Made by a program: the position numbers and the translations under genes. From positions 1 to 6,731 of the forward strand of contig JALOTM010000046.1 in assembly GCA_025457905.1 (NCBI GenBank): a DNA stretch of 6,731 bases. Reading direction: 5' to 3'. Below are positions 1 through 5,659 of this stretch, one piece after another (position 1 is the stretch's first letter; every line of letters starts with the position of its first letter). The notes beneath the pieces are model-generated. The model was not told the DNA's origin, searched no databases, and saw only the letters and a list, made by a program, of their open reading frames with translations. This stretch comes from Methanomassiliicoccales archaeon. GTDB taxonomy: Archaea; Thermoplasmatota; Thermoplasmata; Methanomassiliicoccales; UBA472.

Positions 1-422
1 TAAAGATATTCACGGATGCCGGGTCGAGGGGCAACCCTGGGCCCTCGGCGTATGCCATCGTGCTCTGCTCCGAGGACGGCCGGAGGCTCAAGGAGCTCGC
101 CAGGTACCTGGGGGAGGGTACCAACAACGAGGCCGAGTACCAAGGCTTGCTGGCTGCGCTCAAGGAGGCCGAAGCCATGGGCGCTGAGGAGGTGGAGATC
201 ACCTCGGACAGCGAGCTGATGGTGAAACAGGTCAATGGTCAGTATCGTATCAAGGCCGCGAACCTGCAGCCGCTGGCCGAGGAGGCGCATAGGCGCATGT
301 CCTCCTTTCGGAGCGCGACCGTGCGGCACTCCCACCGCGAGCATCCCATGATCCAACGGGCGGACCTGCTGGTCAACCAGGAGCTGGATACCATGGAGTT
401 CGCGCGCAGGTTGCGCCGCTGA
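1..422 (+). CDS. rnhA: Ribonuclease HI, archaeal type (5' end cut by window edge)
   Basis: This enzyme cleaves the RNA strand of RNA-DNA hybrids, for example primers and R-loops, in the cytoplasm. The reading frame is open from base 3 (KIFTDAGSRGNPGP) to the TGA at 420-422, giving 139 visible residues. Family proteins usually begin only a few residues before KIFTD, so probably just the first few residues lie outside. All four carboxylates of the RNase H active site can be placed, numbering from the first visible residue: Asp5 in TDAGSRGNPGP, Glu43 in NNEAEY, Asp69 in SDSELMVKQ, and Asp121 in RADLLVN. The protein is a single short RNase H domain like Sulfolobus-type RNase HI, with no added N-terminal hybrid-binding domain visible. 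A GTG at 60 is an internal valine codon, not a start. A co-directional dodecin gene follows after 52 bases. Family assignment is very secure; the exact start cannot be seen. Confidence 0.93.
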   Translation, partial: KIFTDAGSRGNPGPSAYAIVLCSEDGRRLKELARYLGEGTNNEAEYQGLLAALKEAEAMGAEEVEITSDSELMVKQVNGQYRIKAANLQPLAEEAHRRMSSFRSATVRHSHREHPMIQRADLLVNQELDTMEFARRLRR

Positions 423-433
423 GGGACCGAATC

Positions 434-440
434 ATTAATA
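434..440 (+). promoter_or_regulatory. TATA-like box upstream of the dodecin gene
   Basis: The spacer between the RNase HI stop and the dodecin start holds ATTAATA at 434-440, an AT-rich island in GC-rich surroundings. An archaeal start site about 26 bases downstream would fall near 463. That would give a leader of about 12 bases containing the purine-rich GGCGAGGG just before the ATG at 475. The spacing is reasonable but the motif is short. Confidence 0.35.
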
Positions 441-474
441 GGCCGCCCTATCCATTTTCCACCAGGCGAGGGCA

Positions 475-675
475 ATGGTCCAGAAAGTGATCGAGATAGT
501 GGGAATGAGCGAGCAGGGATTCTCACGGGCGGCTGACAACGCCATCCAGGTGGCGGCGCAGACGGTGAGGAACATATCCTCCGCAAGGGTGGAGGAGATG
601 GACTGCCGTGTGGAGAACGGGAGGATAAAGGAATACCGCGTCCTCATGCGCATCTTCTTCGAGGTCGAGCGCTGA
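475..675 (+). CDS. Dodecin family protein lacking the canonical flavin-stacking residues
   Basis: This is a small protein of 66 residues, the usual dodecin length. Dodecins fold as a beta-alpha-beta-beta unit and assemble into hollow dodecamers that bind flavins or other ligands. The N-terminus VQKVIEIVGMSEQGFSRAADNAI, the central TVRNISSARVEE and the C-terminal IFFEVE match the family from end to end. By my alignment with Halobacterium salinarum dodecin, flavin-sandwiching Trp36 is Ser36 here and flavin-contacting Gln55 is Arg55. The S-ARV-E and KEYRV pattern looks closer to the mycobacterial SecE2/calcium-dodecin type, as I recall that sequence. So this is probably a dodecamer former that may not bind flavin in the standard way. 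The ATG at 475 is chosen because it gives the exact family N-terminus and follows a GAGGG purine stretch. The next gene, hisS, is convergent. Family is secure; ligand is unknown. Confidence 0.9.
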   Translation: MVQKVIEIVGMSEQGFSRAADNAIQVAAQTVRNISSARVEEMDCRVENGRIKEYRVLMRIFFEVER

Positions 676-747
676 GGTGGAACAGGGCATGCTGGCCCCA
701 GGAGCAGGCCTTTCTCATTATCCGCTACGAAGATTCAAAAGTATAGG

Positions 748-755
748 TTAATATA
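748..755 (+). promoter_or_regulatory. TATA-like box in the convergent intergenic gap
   Basis: TTAATATA at 748-755 lies in the most AT-rich stretch of the 676-870 gap (about 733-760). No protein start follows it on the plus strand. A start site about 26 bases downstream would be close to 778-781, which is where the first arm of the nested inverted repeats begins. It could be a promoter for a small RNA, or only AT-rich spacer. Confidence 0.3.
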
Positions 756-780
756 GTGAGAAGTCCAAACATGAGACATA

Positions 781-861
781 GGTGTCCGAGGTCGGTGGCT
801 CAACTCTCCTCCTGAGCCTATCAGTGACCTAGTTTTCCCCACCACATCGACTAAGGACACC
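781..861 (+). ncRNA. Candidate structured RNA (nested inverted repeats), speculative
   Basis: The gap between the dodecin stop (675) and the hisS stop (871) is 195 bases with no credible protein gene. Within it are three nested perfect inverted repeats: GGTGTCC 781-787 with GGACACC 855-861, AGGTC 789-793 with GACCT 826-830, and GGCTCA 797-802 with TGAGCC 813-818 around a 10-base loop. GGTGG 794-798 could alternatively pair with CCACC 839-843. The outer arm starts about 26-29 bases after a TATA-like box, so a plus-strand transcript is favoured, although the repeats would fold on either strand and could instead belong to the 3' end of hisS. The outer 7-bp stem resembles a tRNA acceptor stem, but no T-arm or anticodon arm is present. 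Stems of this length can arise by chance in a gap of this size, so confidence is low. Positions 676-747 hold only a weak T-rich stretch (706-718) that might end dodecin transcription. Confidence 0.22.
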
Positions 862-870
862 GCACCCCTA

Positions 871-2115
871 TCACTTCAGAGCAGCGACGATGCCATCTAG
901 CGGCACCAGCTCCTGTTTGCCGCTCCCTAGGTCGCGCAGCGTGACCGAGGCCTGAGCGGCCTCCTTCTCGCCGACGATCACCACCTTCTTGGCACCGATC
1001 GAGTCGGCGTACTTCAGGTTCTTGCCAACGCTTCGTCGCATCAGGTCCACGTCCGCGGATATCCCGGCCTTGCGCAGCTGGGCCACGACGACGTACGCCT
1101 GACGCCTCATGGCGTCGGAGGTCGGGACCACATAGGCATCGAGCTTCCGGGGTGGCGGAGTGAGGCCCTCCCTCTCCAGGGCCAGGAGGGTGCGGTCGAA
1201 GCCGATGGCGAACCCAGTGGAGAACACCTTCTCCCCTCCGAAGAGCTCGGTGAGGGAGTAGGAACCGCCACCACATATCTGCTTCTCAGCGCCAAGGCAG
1301 GGAGCGTCCATCTCGAACACTATGCCCGTGTAATAATCCAGGCCGCGGACCACTCCCAGGTCCACCTGGACGTTGACGGTCCCGTAGTCGGCCAGGATCG
1401 AGAGCACCTCCTTGAGGTAGTCGCTGGCCTCCCCAGGGTAATCGTCGAGCACGCTGGGCGGGCCGACGATGCCTGTGGTCCCGATCACGTCCTCCATGGA
1501 CGCCAGGGACATCCCGGCCTTCGACATGAGCGGCCTGGCCTCATCGTAGAGCTTCTTGTCCAGCTTCTGGAGGATCGGGGGCATGGATTCCGTTGGGACG
1601 CCTGCCTCCCTCAACTTGTCCCTCAGGACCCCGATGTGGCCGAGGCGTATGTTGTAGGCGCCAAGCCCGCTCCCGCTTACCATTTGGGCCGCCAGGCCTA
1701 TGACCTCGGCATCGGACTCCGGGTTGGGGGCTCCGATCAGCTCGGCCCCGAACTGGAAGAACTCTCGGTAACGGCCGCTCTGCGGCCTCTCGTACCGGAA
1801 ACACTGACCGAAGTAGAAGACCTTGAGGGGCCGGGGGTAGTTGGTGAGGTCGTTGACGAAGAAGCGCATGGTGGGGGCGGTCAGCTCCGGCCTCAGCGCT
1901 ATCTGACGGCCGCCCTTGTCCTCGAAGGAGTAGATCTCATCCAGGATGTTGGGGCCCGACTTGAGGGTGAACAGCTCGGTGTTCTCGAAGATAGGCGTGG
2001 CGATCTCTCTGAAGCCGTACAGCTCCGCCTCGCGCCGGAACCTGGATTCAAGGAAGCGGCGCTTCTCCATCTCCTCGGGAGGGAAGTCCCTGGTCCCCCT
2101 AGGGCGCTGAATCAT
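871..2115 (-). CDS. hisS: Histidyl-tRNA synthetase
   Basis: This class II aminoacyl-tRNA synthetase charges tRNA-His with histidine using ATP, in the cytoplasm. The protein has 414 residues, normal for a compact HisRS. It opens with RPRGTRDFPP, the family N-terminus. Motif 2 is FRYERPQSGRYREFFQFG at 106-123, including the ATP-binding arginine. The two histidine-recognition signatures are RGLDYYTGIVFE (257-268) and GGGSYSLTELFGG (282-294). Motif 3 is GFAIGFDR at 301-308. The C-terminal anticodon-binding domain covers about 325-414. No key residue appears missing, and it is not the short HisZ paralogue because both histidine motifs and the C-terminal domain are intact. The ATG at 2115 gives the family N-terminus. 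It has no Shine-Dalgarno, and a TATA-like box lies about 25 bases upstream, so a leaderless mRNA is likely. The gene is convergent with the dodecin gene and last in the minus-strand set. Confidence 0.97.
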   Translation of the reverse strand: MIQRPRGTRDFPPEEMEKRRFLESRFRREAELYGFREIATPIFENTELFTLKSGPNILDEIYSFEDKGGRQIALRPELTAPTMRFFVNDLTNYPRPLKVFYFGQCFRYERPQSGRYREFFQFGAELIGAPNPESDAEVIGLAAQMVSGSGLGAYNIRLGHIGVLRDKLREAGVPTESMPPILQKLDKKLYDEARPLMSKAGMSLASMEDVIGTTGIVGPPSVLDDYPGEASDYLKEVLSILADYGTVNVQVDLGVVRGLDYYTGIVFEMDAPCLGAEKQICGGGSYSLTELFGGEKVFSTGFAIGFDRTLLALEREGLTPPPRKLDAYVVPTSDAMRRQAYVVVAQLRKAGISADVDLMRRSVGKNLKYADSIGAKKVVIVGEKEAAQASVTLRDLGSGKQELVPLDGIVAALK

Positions 2116-2136
2116 GTGATGAGCAATATTATGTGT

Positions 2137-2144
2137 TTAATTAA
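2137..2144 (-). promoter_or_regulatory. TATA box of hisS, probably giving a leaderless mRNA
   Basis: On the minus strand TTAATTAA, preceded by an AAAGC that could serve as a BRE, is centred about 26 bases before the hisS ATG at 2115. That is the normal archaeal distance from TATA box to start site, so transcription should begin at or next to the A of the ATG. The bases between box and ATG (ACACATAATATTGCTCATCAC) show no Shine-Dalgarno, which agrees with leaderless translation. Confidence 0.5.
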
Positions 2145-2198
2145 GCTTTGCCGGGATGGAAGGCGGCCGCTCCGATTTTGCCAGATATTTTCTCCGGG

Positions 2199-2216
2199 CC
2201 GAGCGCCAGTGCTCGG
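2199..2216 (-). other. Hairpin just after the UroD-family gene, possible 3' end signal
   Basis: CCGAGC at 2199-2204 and GCTCGG at 2211-2216 form a perfect 6-bp stem around a 6-base loop. It begins about 15 bases after the stop codon of the minus-strand UroD-family gene. No U-rich run follows on that strand (the next bases are GCCCGGAGAAAATATC), so a classical intrinsic terminator is not supported. It may be a 3'-end structure or chance in GC-rich DNA. The rest of the 2116-2230 spacer holds the hisS promoter. Confidence 0.22.
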
Positions 2217-2230
2217 GGGGATGCTGCGAC

Positions 2231-3262
2231 CTAGGCCCGTCCGAACGACGCTGCGGACTCCCTTAGCATGATGACGTTCTCCAGTGGCGTCTTGTACGGG
2301 AGCTCGCAGCCGGGTGCAATCATCAGCCCGGGAGAGTCCCCCCAAATCCCCATCACGCGCCTCACCTCGGCATCCACCTCATGCGGGGTCTTCTTGTAGA
2401 GCAGGGTCATGTGGTCTATCCCGGCCATGACGCACAGCCTGCCCCTCGTCGCCTCGAAGAGCTTGGCGGTGTCGACGGCCTGCAGGTGCACGTGCAGCGC
2501 GCTCGGACCGAGCTCGGCCTGGGCCTCGTAGAACGGCTCTGCGGAATCATTGTGGATGATGGTCCTCACCCCCAGCCTGCTCCAGTGGCCCATGGCCTCC
2601 TTCAGGTAGGCGGCGTCGAAGGTGCGGTACATGTCCAAGGACACCATCTCCCTCCCCCCTCCGCTGTCGTCAACGAACACCACCTCCATTCCGGCCTCGC
2701 TGGCGCGCTCCCCATAGGCCTTGCACGACTGCGTGAGGGTGCGCAGCATGCTGTGGACCAGGTCGGGTTGCTGGAAGTAGGCCATCATCAGGTTCTCAAA
2801 GCCGATGGTCTCGCTGGCGATCCAGGTTGGCGAGCTGCAGGATCCCACCACGGCCACCTTTCCGCCGATCTCTTGGATGACCGAACTGGCTGCCTTCAGG
2901 GGCACCGACCAGAAGGGGTCGCCCATGGGATCGACGGGAGTGATCTCCCCCGCCTTGGAGACCGGCAGATAAACGTCAGGCCGAGGGTAGAAGCGTGGGT
3001 CGGTGAACTTCCATCTCAGGCCATGCGCGCGTGCCTCCGTGAGCAGGTCGCCCCACCCCATCATCACGTTGTCATAGCCGAACCTCTTGTGGGACTCCAT
3101 GACCAGGAGGGCGTACTTTCCAGGATCGGAGAACGCCTCCATGACCGAGGTCCCGGCCGGCCCCTGGAGATGGCTCGAGGCCCCCAGGTGCTGATAGAAG
3201 ACTGGCGGATGGTCGACGACCCTCAGCTCTAGGGCGGAAAGGAACCTCTCCCTGGGCGTCAT
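2231..3262 (-). CDS. Uroporphyrinogen decarboxylase-family protein, MtaA/MtbA/CmuA-like methyltransferase
   Basis: This is a TIM-barrel protein of the UroD superfamily. That group includes true heme-pathway decarboxylases and zinc-dependent methyltransferases that move methyl groups between corrinoid proteins and coenzyme M. The MTPRERFLSALE N-terminus, GDPFWSVPL, and the closing APGCELPYKTPLENV resemble the methyltransferase side. The zinc motif in that group is H-x-C followed by a distant Cys. Here it reads H-N-D (IIHNDSAEPF, His237 and Asp239 from the chosen start), while the later Cys319 in APGCELP is kept. Zinc binding is therefore uncertain and the substrate cannot be named. The frame extends to an ATG at 3283, but the ATG at 3262 is preferred: it gives the family N-terminus and 343 residues, and a TATA-like box at 3288-3295 predicts transcription starting near 3265. 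No partner corrinoid protein or heme-pathway gene is in the window. Family secure, function open. Confidence 0.87.
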   Translation of the reverse strand: MTPRERFLSALELRVVDHPPVFYQHLGASSHLQGPAGTSVMEAFSDPGKYALLVMESHKRFGYDNVMMGWGDLLTEARAHGLRWKFTDPRFYPRPDVYLPVSKAGEITPVDPMGDPFWSVPLKAASSVIQEIGGKVAVVGSCSSPTWIASETIGFENLMMAYFQQPDLVHSMLRTLTQSCKAYGERASEAGMEVVFVDDSGGGREMVSLDMYRTFDAAYLKEAMGHWSRLGVRTIIHNDSAEPFYEAQAELGPSALHVHLQAVDTAKLFEATRGRLCVMAGIDHMTLLYKKTPHEVDAEVRRVMGIWGDSPGLMIAPGCELPYKTPLENVIMLRESAASFGRA

Positions 3263-3287
3263 GGCCGAGGTATGCCCATTCACGATT

Positions 3288-3295
3288 GTATACTT
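3288..3295 (-). promoter_or_regulatory. TATA-like box of the UroD-family gene; decides its start
   Basis: On the minus strand AAGTATAC lies in the short spacer after the PLP-enzyme stop codon (3304-3306). A start site about 26 bases downstream falls near 3265, three bases before the ATG at 3262 and downstream of the alternative ATG at 3283. Neither ATG has a clear Shine-Dalgarno. The box therefore supports the inner start and a nearly leaderless mRNA. Confidence 0.42.
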
Positions 3296-3303
3296 ATCCT
3301 ATC

Positions 3304-4482
3304 CTAGGAGAGCGCCTGGTCCAGGTCGTCCTCCAGGTCCTCGGCGTCCTCGATGCCCGCTGACAGCCTTATCAGCTGGTCATGGATGCCGAGCCGCTCC
3401 CGCTCCTGAGGCGATAATGAGGAATGCGAGGAGTTCAGAGGCATGCTGGCCAGGGAGTCGACGCCTCCCAGGCTGGTGGCCCTCTTTACCACCTGGAACG
3501 AGCGCAACGCCCTCTCCGCCGCCCTCCTGCCGCCGCGCACCTCGAAGCTGACCATGCCACCGAAGCCGGACATCTGCGATTCCGCCAGGGAGTGCTGCGG
3601 ATGGCTGGAGAGGCCTGGGTAGTGCACGCGCTCCACGCCCCGGTGCGACTCCAGGAAGCCAGCCAGCCGGAGCCCGTTGAGGTTGTGGCGCTCCATCCTG
3701 ACCGCCAGGGTCTTGAGGCCCCGGATGAGGAGGAAGGCGCCCAGGGGGTCCATGGACCCGCCGAACAATATCCTCCGCTTGGAGATGGCCTCGATGTCCT
3801 CCTTGCCGCCCAGGACGGCCCCGGCGATGAGGTCCGAGTGCCCGTTCAGGTACTTGGTGCAGGAGTGCGCCACCAGGTCCACGCCCAGATCGATCGGTCG
3901 CTGGTTGATGGGCGTGGCGAAGGTGGAGTCGATCAGGCTCTTGATCCCCTTGGCCCTCGCGACCCTTGCCGCCGCCCGGATGTCCACCAGCTTCAGGAGC
4001 GGATTGGTGGGCGACTCCAGGTAGAGGAGCTTGGTGTTGGGCCTGATGGCCCGTTCCATGGCACCGGTGTCGGTGGAGTCCACGAAGGTGACCTCCACGC
4101 CCATCCTGGGCAGCTCGGAGCGAAGGAAGGAGAACGTCCCACCGTATATGTCCTCCACCGATACGATGTGGTCGCCCTTGCCCACGAAGGACAGGATGGC
4201 CGAGGTGATGGCAGCCATCCCCGAGCTGAAGAGCAGGCCCCTCTCCGAGCCCTCCAAGGCGGCGAGCTTGTCCTCGGCCGCGCGGATGGTGGGGTTGCCC
4301 CAGCGGGTATAGATGTAAGAGCCCTCCGGGACCTTGCCCTCCCATGTGGAGGGGTCCTCGGTGGGGAAGTAGAACGTGGAGGTCTGGAAGATCGGCGTGA
4401 CCGCCTCCCCGCGGCTGGGGGAGGGCTCTCCCGAATGCACTGCCGTCGTGGACCTGCCCTTGAAGCGCCTGCTCTCGGCCAT
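3304..4482 (-). CDS. Cys/Met-metabolism PLP-dependent enzyme, cystathionine gamma-synthase/lyase-like
   Basis: This is a fold-type I PLP enzyme of the transsulfuration family, acting on cystathionine, homoserine esters or related sulfur amino acids. From the ATG start (392 residues) the landmarks are YTRWGNPT at 58-65 (phosphate-contacting Tyr and Arg from the neighbouring subunit), SSGMAAI at 86-92, the ring-stacking Tyr in DIYGGT (Tyr113), Asp185 in DSTFATP, and PLP-binding Lys210 in HSCTKYLNGHSD. The tail RLSAGIEDAEDLEDDLDQAL is the family C-terminus. The YGGT motif is as in cystathionine gamma-synthases and lyases; methionine gamma-lyase of Pseudomonas has Cys at the second Gly. The usual GGVES is GGVDS here, a conservative change near the substrate site. 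Synthase, lyase or O-acylhomoserine sulfhydrylase activity cannot be separated by eye. A GTG at 4491 is also possible, but it lies inside the Shine-Dalgarno GGTGG at 4488-4492, five bases before the ATG, so the ATG at 4482 is preferred. Confidence 0.93.
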   Translation of the reverse strand: MAESRRFKGRSTTAVHSGEPSPSRGEAVTPIFQTSTFYFPTEDPSTWEGKVPEGSYIYTRWGNPTIRAAEDKLAALEGSERGLLFSSGMAAITSAILSFVGKGDHIVSVEDIYGGTFSFLRSELPRMGVEVTFVDSTDTGAMERAIRPNTKLLYLESPTNPLLKLVDIRAAARVARAKGIKSLIDSTFATPINQRPIDLGVDLVAHSCTKYLNGHSDLIAGAVLGGKEDIEAISKRRILFGGSMDPLGAFLLIRGLKTLAVRMERHNLNGLRLAGFLESHRGVERVHYPGLSSHPQHSLAESQMSGFGGMVSFEVRGGRRAAERALRSFQVVKRATSLGGVDSLASMPLNSSHSSLSPQERERLGIHDQLIRLSAGIEDAEDLEDDLDQALS

Positions 4483-4487
4483 TTTAT

Positions 4488-4492
4488 CCACC
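4488..4492 (-). promoter_or_regulatory. Ribosome-binding site that decides the PLP-enzyme start
   Basis: On the minus strand GGTGG sits five bases before the ATG at 4482. The competing GTG start at 4491 lies within this motif, so using GTG would leave no binding site upstream. This favours the ATG. Confidence 0.45.
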
Positions 4493-4515
4493 AGGCCGCA
4501 CTATGGCGAGGAACG

Positions 4516-4523
4516 AAAATAAT
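4516..4523 (-). promoter_or_regulatory. TATA-like box of the PLP-enzyme gene
   Basis: On the minus strand ATTATTTT (in GGATTATTTTC) lies in the spacer after the DRG GTPase stop at 4532. A start site about 26 bases downstream falls near 4493, giving a leader of about 11 bases that holds the GGTGG ribosome-binding site. This suggests the gene can be transcribed apart from the upstream carbamate kinase-DRG pair. Confidence 0.42.
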
Positions 4524-4531
4524 CCTTGCCC

Positions 4532-5647
4532 TCAGCCGCCGCGCTTCTTTATGATGCTGAGCACGTCTCCGTCCATCAGCACGTGGTCCATGCCCACCGT
4601 CTGCCCGGGGAACTTCGCGCTCTTGCCCCAGATCACCGCGTAGCGGAAGTTGTTGCGGATGGAGCGGTGCAGGGTGTCGCACACGTCCCCGACCGAGGCC
4701 CCGTTCCTGACGATAAGGGGCACATTCATGTCCGCCTCCTTGCCCTGTGGCTTGAGGTATACGCTGATGAGGTCCAGGTTGCGGTATATGGCCTCCTTGA
4801 GCTCAGGGATGCCCACGTTCTTCTCAGCGGAGATGAAGACCAGGTCGTAGCCGTGGAACTTGTGCTTCAACCCCTTCATGTAGTCCTTGTCGCGGACCAG
4901 GTCGATCTTGTTCACGACCACCATGGCCTTTGCGTACACCCGGTTGCCGGCCAGGACGTCGATGAGCTGGTCCACGTCCACGTCCTCGCGGACCACCACG
5001 TCGCCGTTGATGTAACCGTACTCGGCCACGATGCTGCGGGCCATCTCCGCGTCCATCTTGGTCATCTGCACCGTCGAGCGCACCTCCACGCCTCCTATCT
5101 CGGTGCGGGTGATCACCACGTCCGCAGGATGGGTGTTGATGCGAATGCCAACCTGCTCCAGTTCCCTGATCAGCACCTGGATGTTGGTGTCGTAGGCGTC
5201 GATGATGAAGAGGATGAGGTCCGCCGACCTGACCACGGACAGCACCTCGCGCCCCCTCCCCTTCCCCTTGGAGGCGTCCTTGATGAGACCTGGAAGGTCG
5301 AGTATCTGGACCTTGGCGAACTTGTACTCCATGACCCCTGGGACGACGTCCAGCGTGGTGAAATCGTAGGCCCCCACCTCGCTCCTGGCATCGGTGAGCT
5401 TGTTAAGGATGGTGGACTTGCCCACGGAGGGAAAGCCCACCAGGGCCACGGTAGCGTTGCCGGATTTCTTCACTGCGTAGGTGGCTCCGGACCTGCCCCC
5501 GCTGGACCGCCTCTTCTCCTGCTCCTCCTTGAGCCTGGCGATCTTGGCCTTGAGCTTGCCGATGTGATATTCGGTATTCTTGTTCTTCTGCGTCTTGAGG
5601 ATCTCGTCCTCGAGGGCCTTGATCTGCTCTTCCAGGGGGGAGGTCAC
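4532..5647 (-). CDS. drg: DRG-family GTP-binding protein with C-terminal TGS domain
   Basis: This is a GTPase of the developmentally regulated GTP-binding group (Obg/DRG), found throughout archaea and eukaryotes and linked to translation and ribosomes. The protein has 371 residues, normal for the family. A basic, helical N-terminal region (about 1-50, with KNKNTEYHIGKLKAKIARLK) precedes the G domain. G1 is GFPSVGKST (71-79), G2 lies in YDFTTLD (94-100), G3 is DLPGL (117-121), G4 is NKID (246-249) and G5 is SAE (273-275). The DRG-specific insert lies between G3 and G4, and a TGS domain covers about 296-368. All GTP-binding motifs are intact. The start is a GTG at 5647; it gives the family N-terminus and follows AGGTG at a seven-base spacing. 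That ribosome-binding site touches the stop codon of the upstream carbamate kinase gene, so the two are probably co-transcribed. Confidence 0.96.
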   Translation of the reverse strand: MTSPLEEQIKALEDEILKTQKNKNTEYHIGKLKAKIARLKEEQEKRRSSGGRSGATYAVKKSGNATVALVGFPSVGKSTILNKLTDARSEVGAYDFTTLDVVPGVMEYKFAKVQILDLPGLIKDASKGKGRGREVLSVVRSADLILFIIDAYDTNIQVLIRELEQVGIRINTHPADVVITRTEIGGVEVRSTVQMTKMDAEMARSIVAEYGYINGDVVVREDVDVDQLIDVLAGNRVYAKAMVVVNKIDLVRDKDYMKGLKHKFHGYDLVFISAEKNVGIPELKEAIYRNLDLISVYLKPQGKEADMNVPLIVRNGASVGDVCDTLHRSIRNNFRYAVIWGKSAKFPGQTVGMDHVLMDGDVLSIIKKRGG

Positions 5648-5654
5648 TTCGTCG

Positions 5655-5659
5655 CACCT
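5655..5659 (-). promoter_or_regulatory. Ribosome-binding site of the DRG gene overlapping the arcC stop codon
   Basis: On the minus strand AGGTG, a good match to the archaeal anti-Shine-Dalgarno, sits seven bases before the GTG at 5647. Its first two bases are part of the carbamate kinase stop codon TAG (5658-5660). This confirms the GTG start and suggests translational coupling. Confidence 0.6.

Noticed and set aside
239..586. Minus-strand open frame spanning the RNase HI end and the dodecin start
   Set aside because: It overlaps two clear genes and has a Ser/Arg/Pro-rich composition typical of a shadow frame.
676..747. Intrinsic terminator for the dodecin gene using GGCC repeats near 693-707
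   Set aside because: Only a 4-bp self-complementary stem and an interrupted T-rich stretch are present, which is too weak to call.
781..861. tRNA gene, suggested by a 7-bp outer stem and 81-base length
   Set aside because: On both strands the 17 bases before the 3' arm lack a T-arm (no G-T-T-C-R-A and no 5-bp stem), and no anticodon arm can be placed.
2381..3232. Long plus-strand open frame opposite the UroD-family gene
   Set aside because: Biased His/Gly/Leu composition, no motif, and it lies wholly inside a well-supported gene on the other strand.
3424..4554. Long plus-strand open frame opposite the PLP-enzyme gene
   Set aside because: Low-complexity composition with no recognisable domain; an antisense shadow of high-GC coding sequence.
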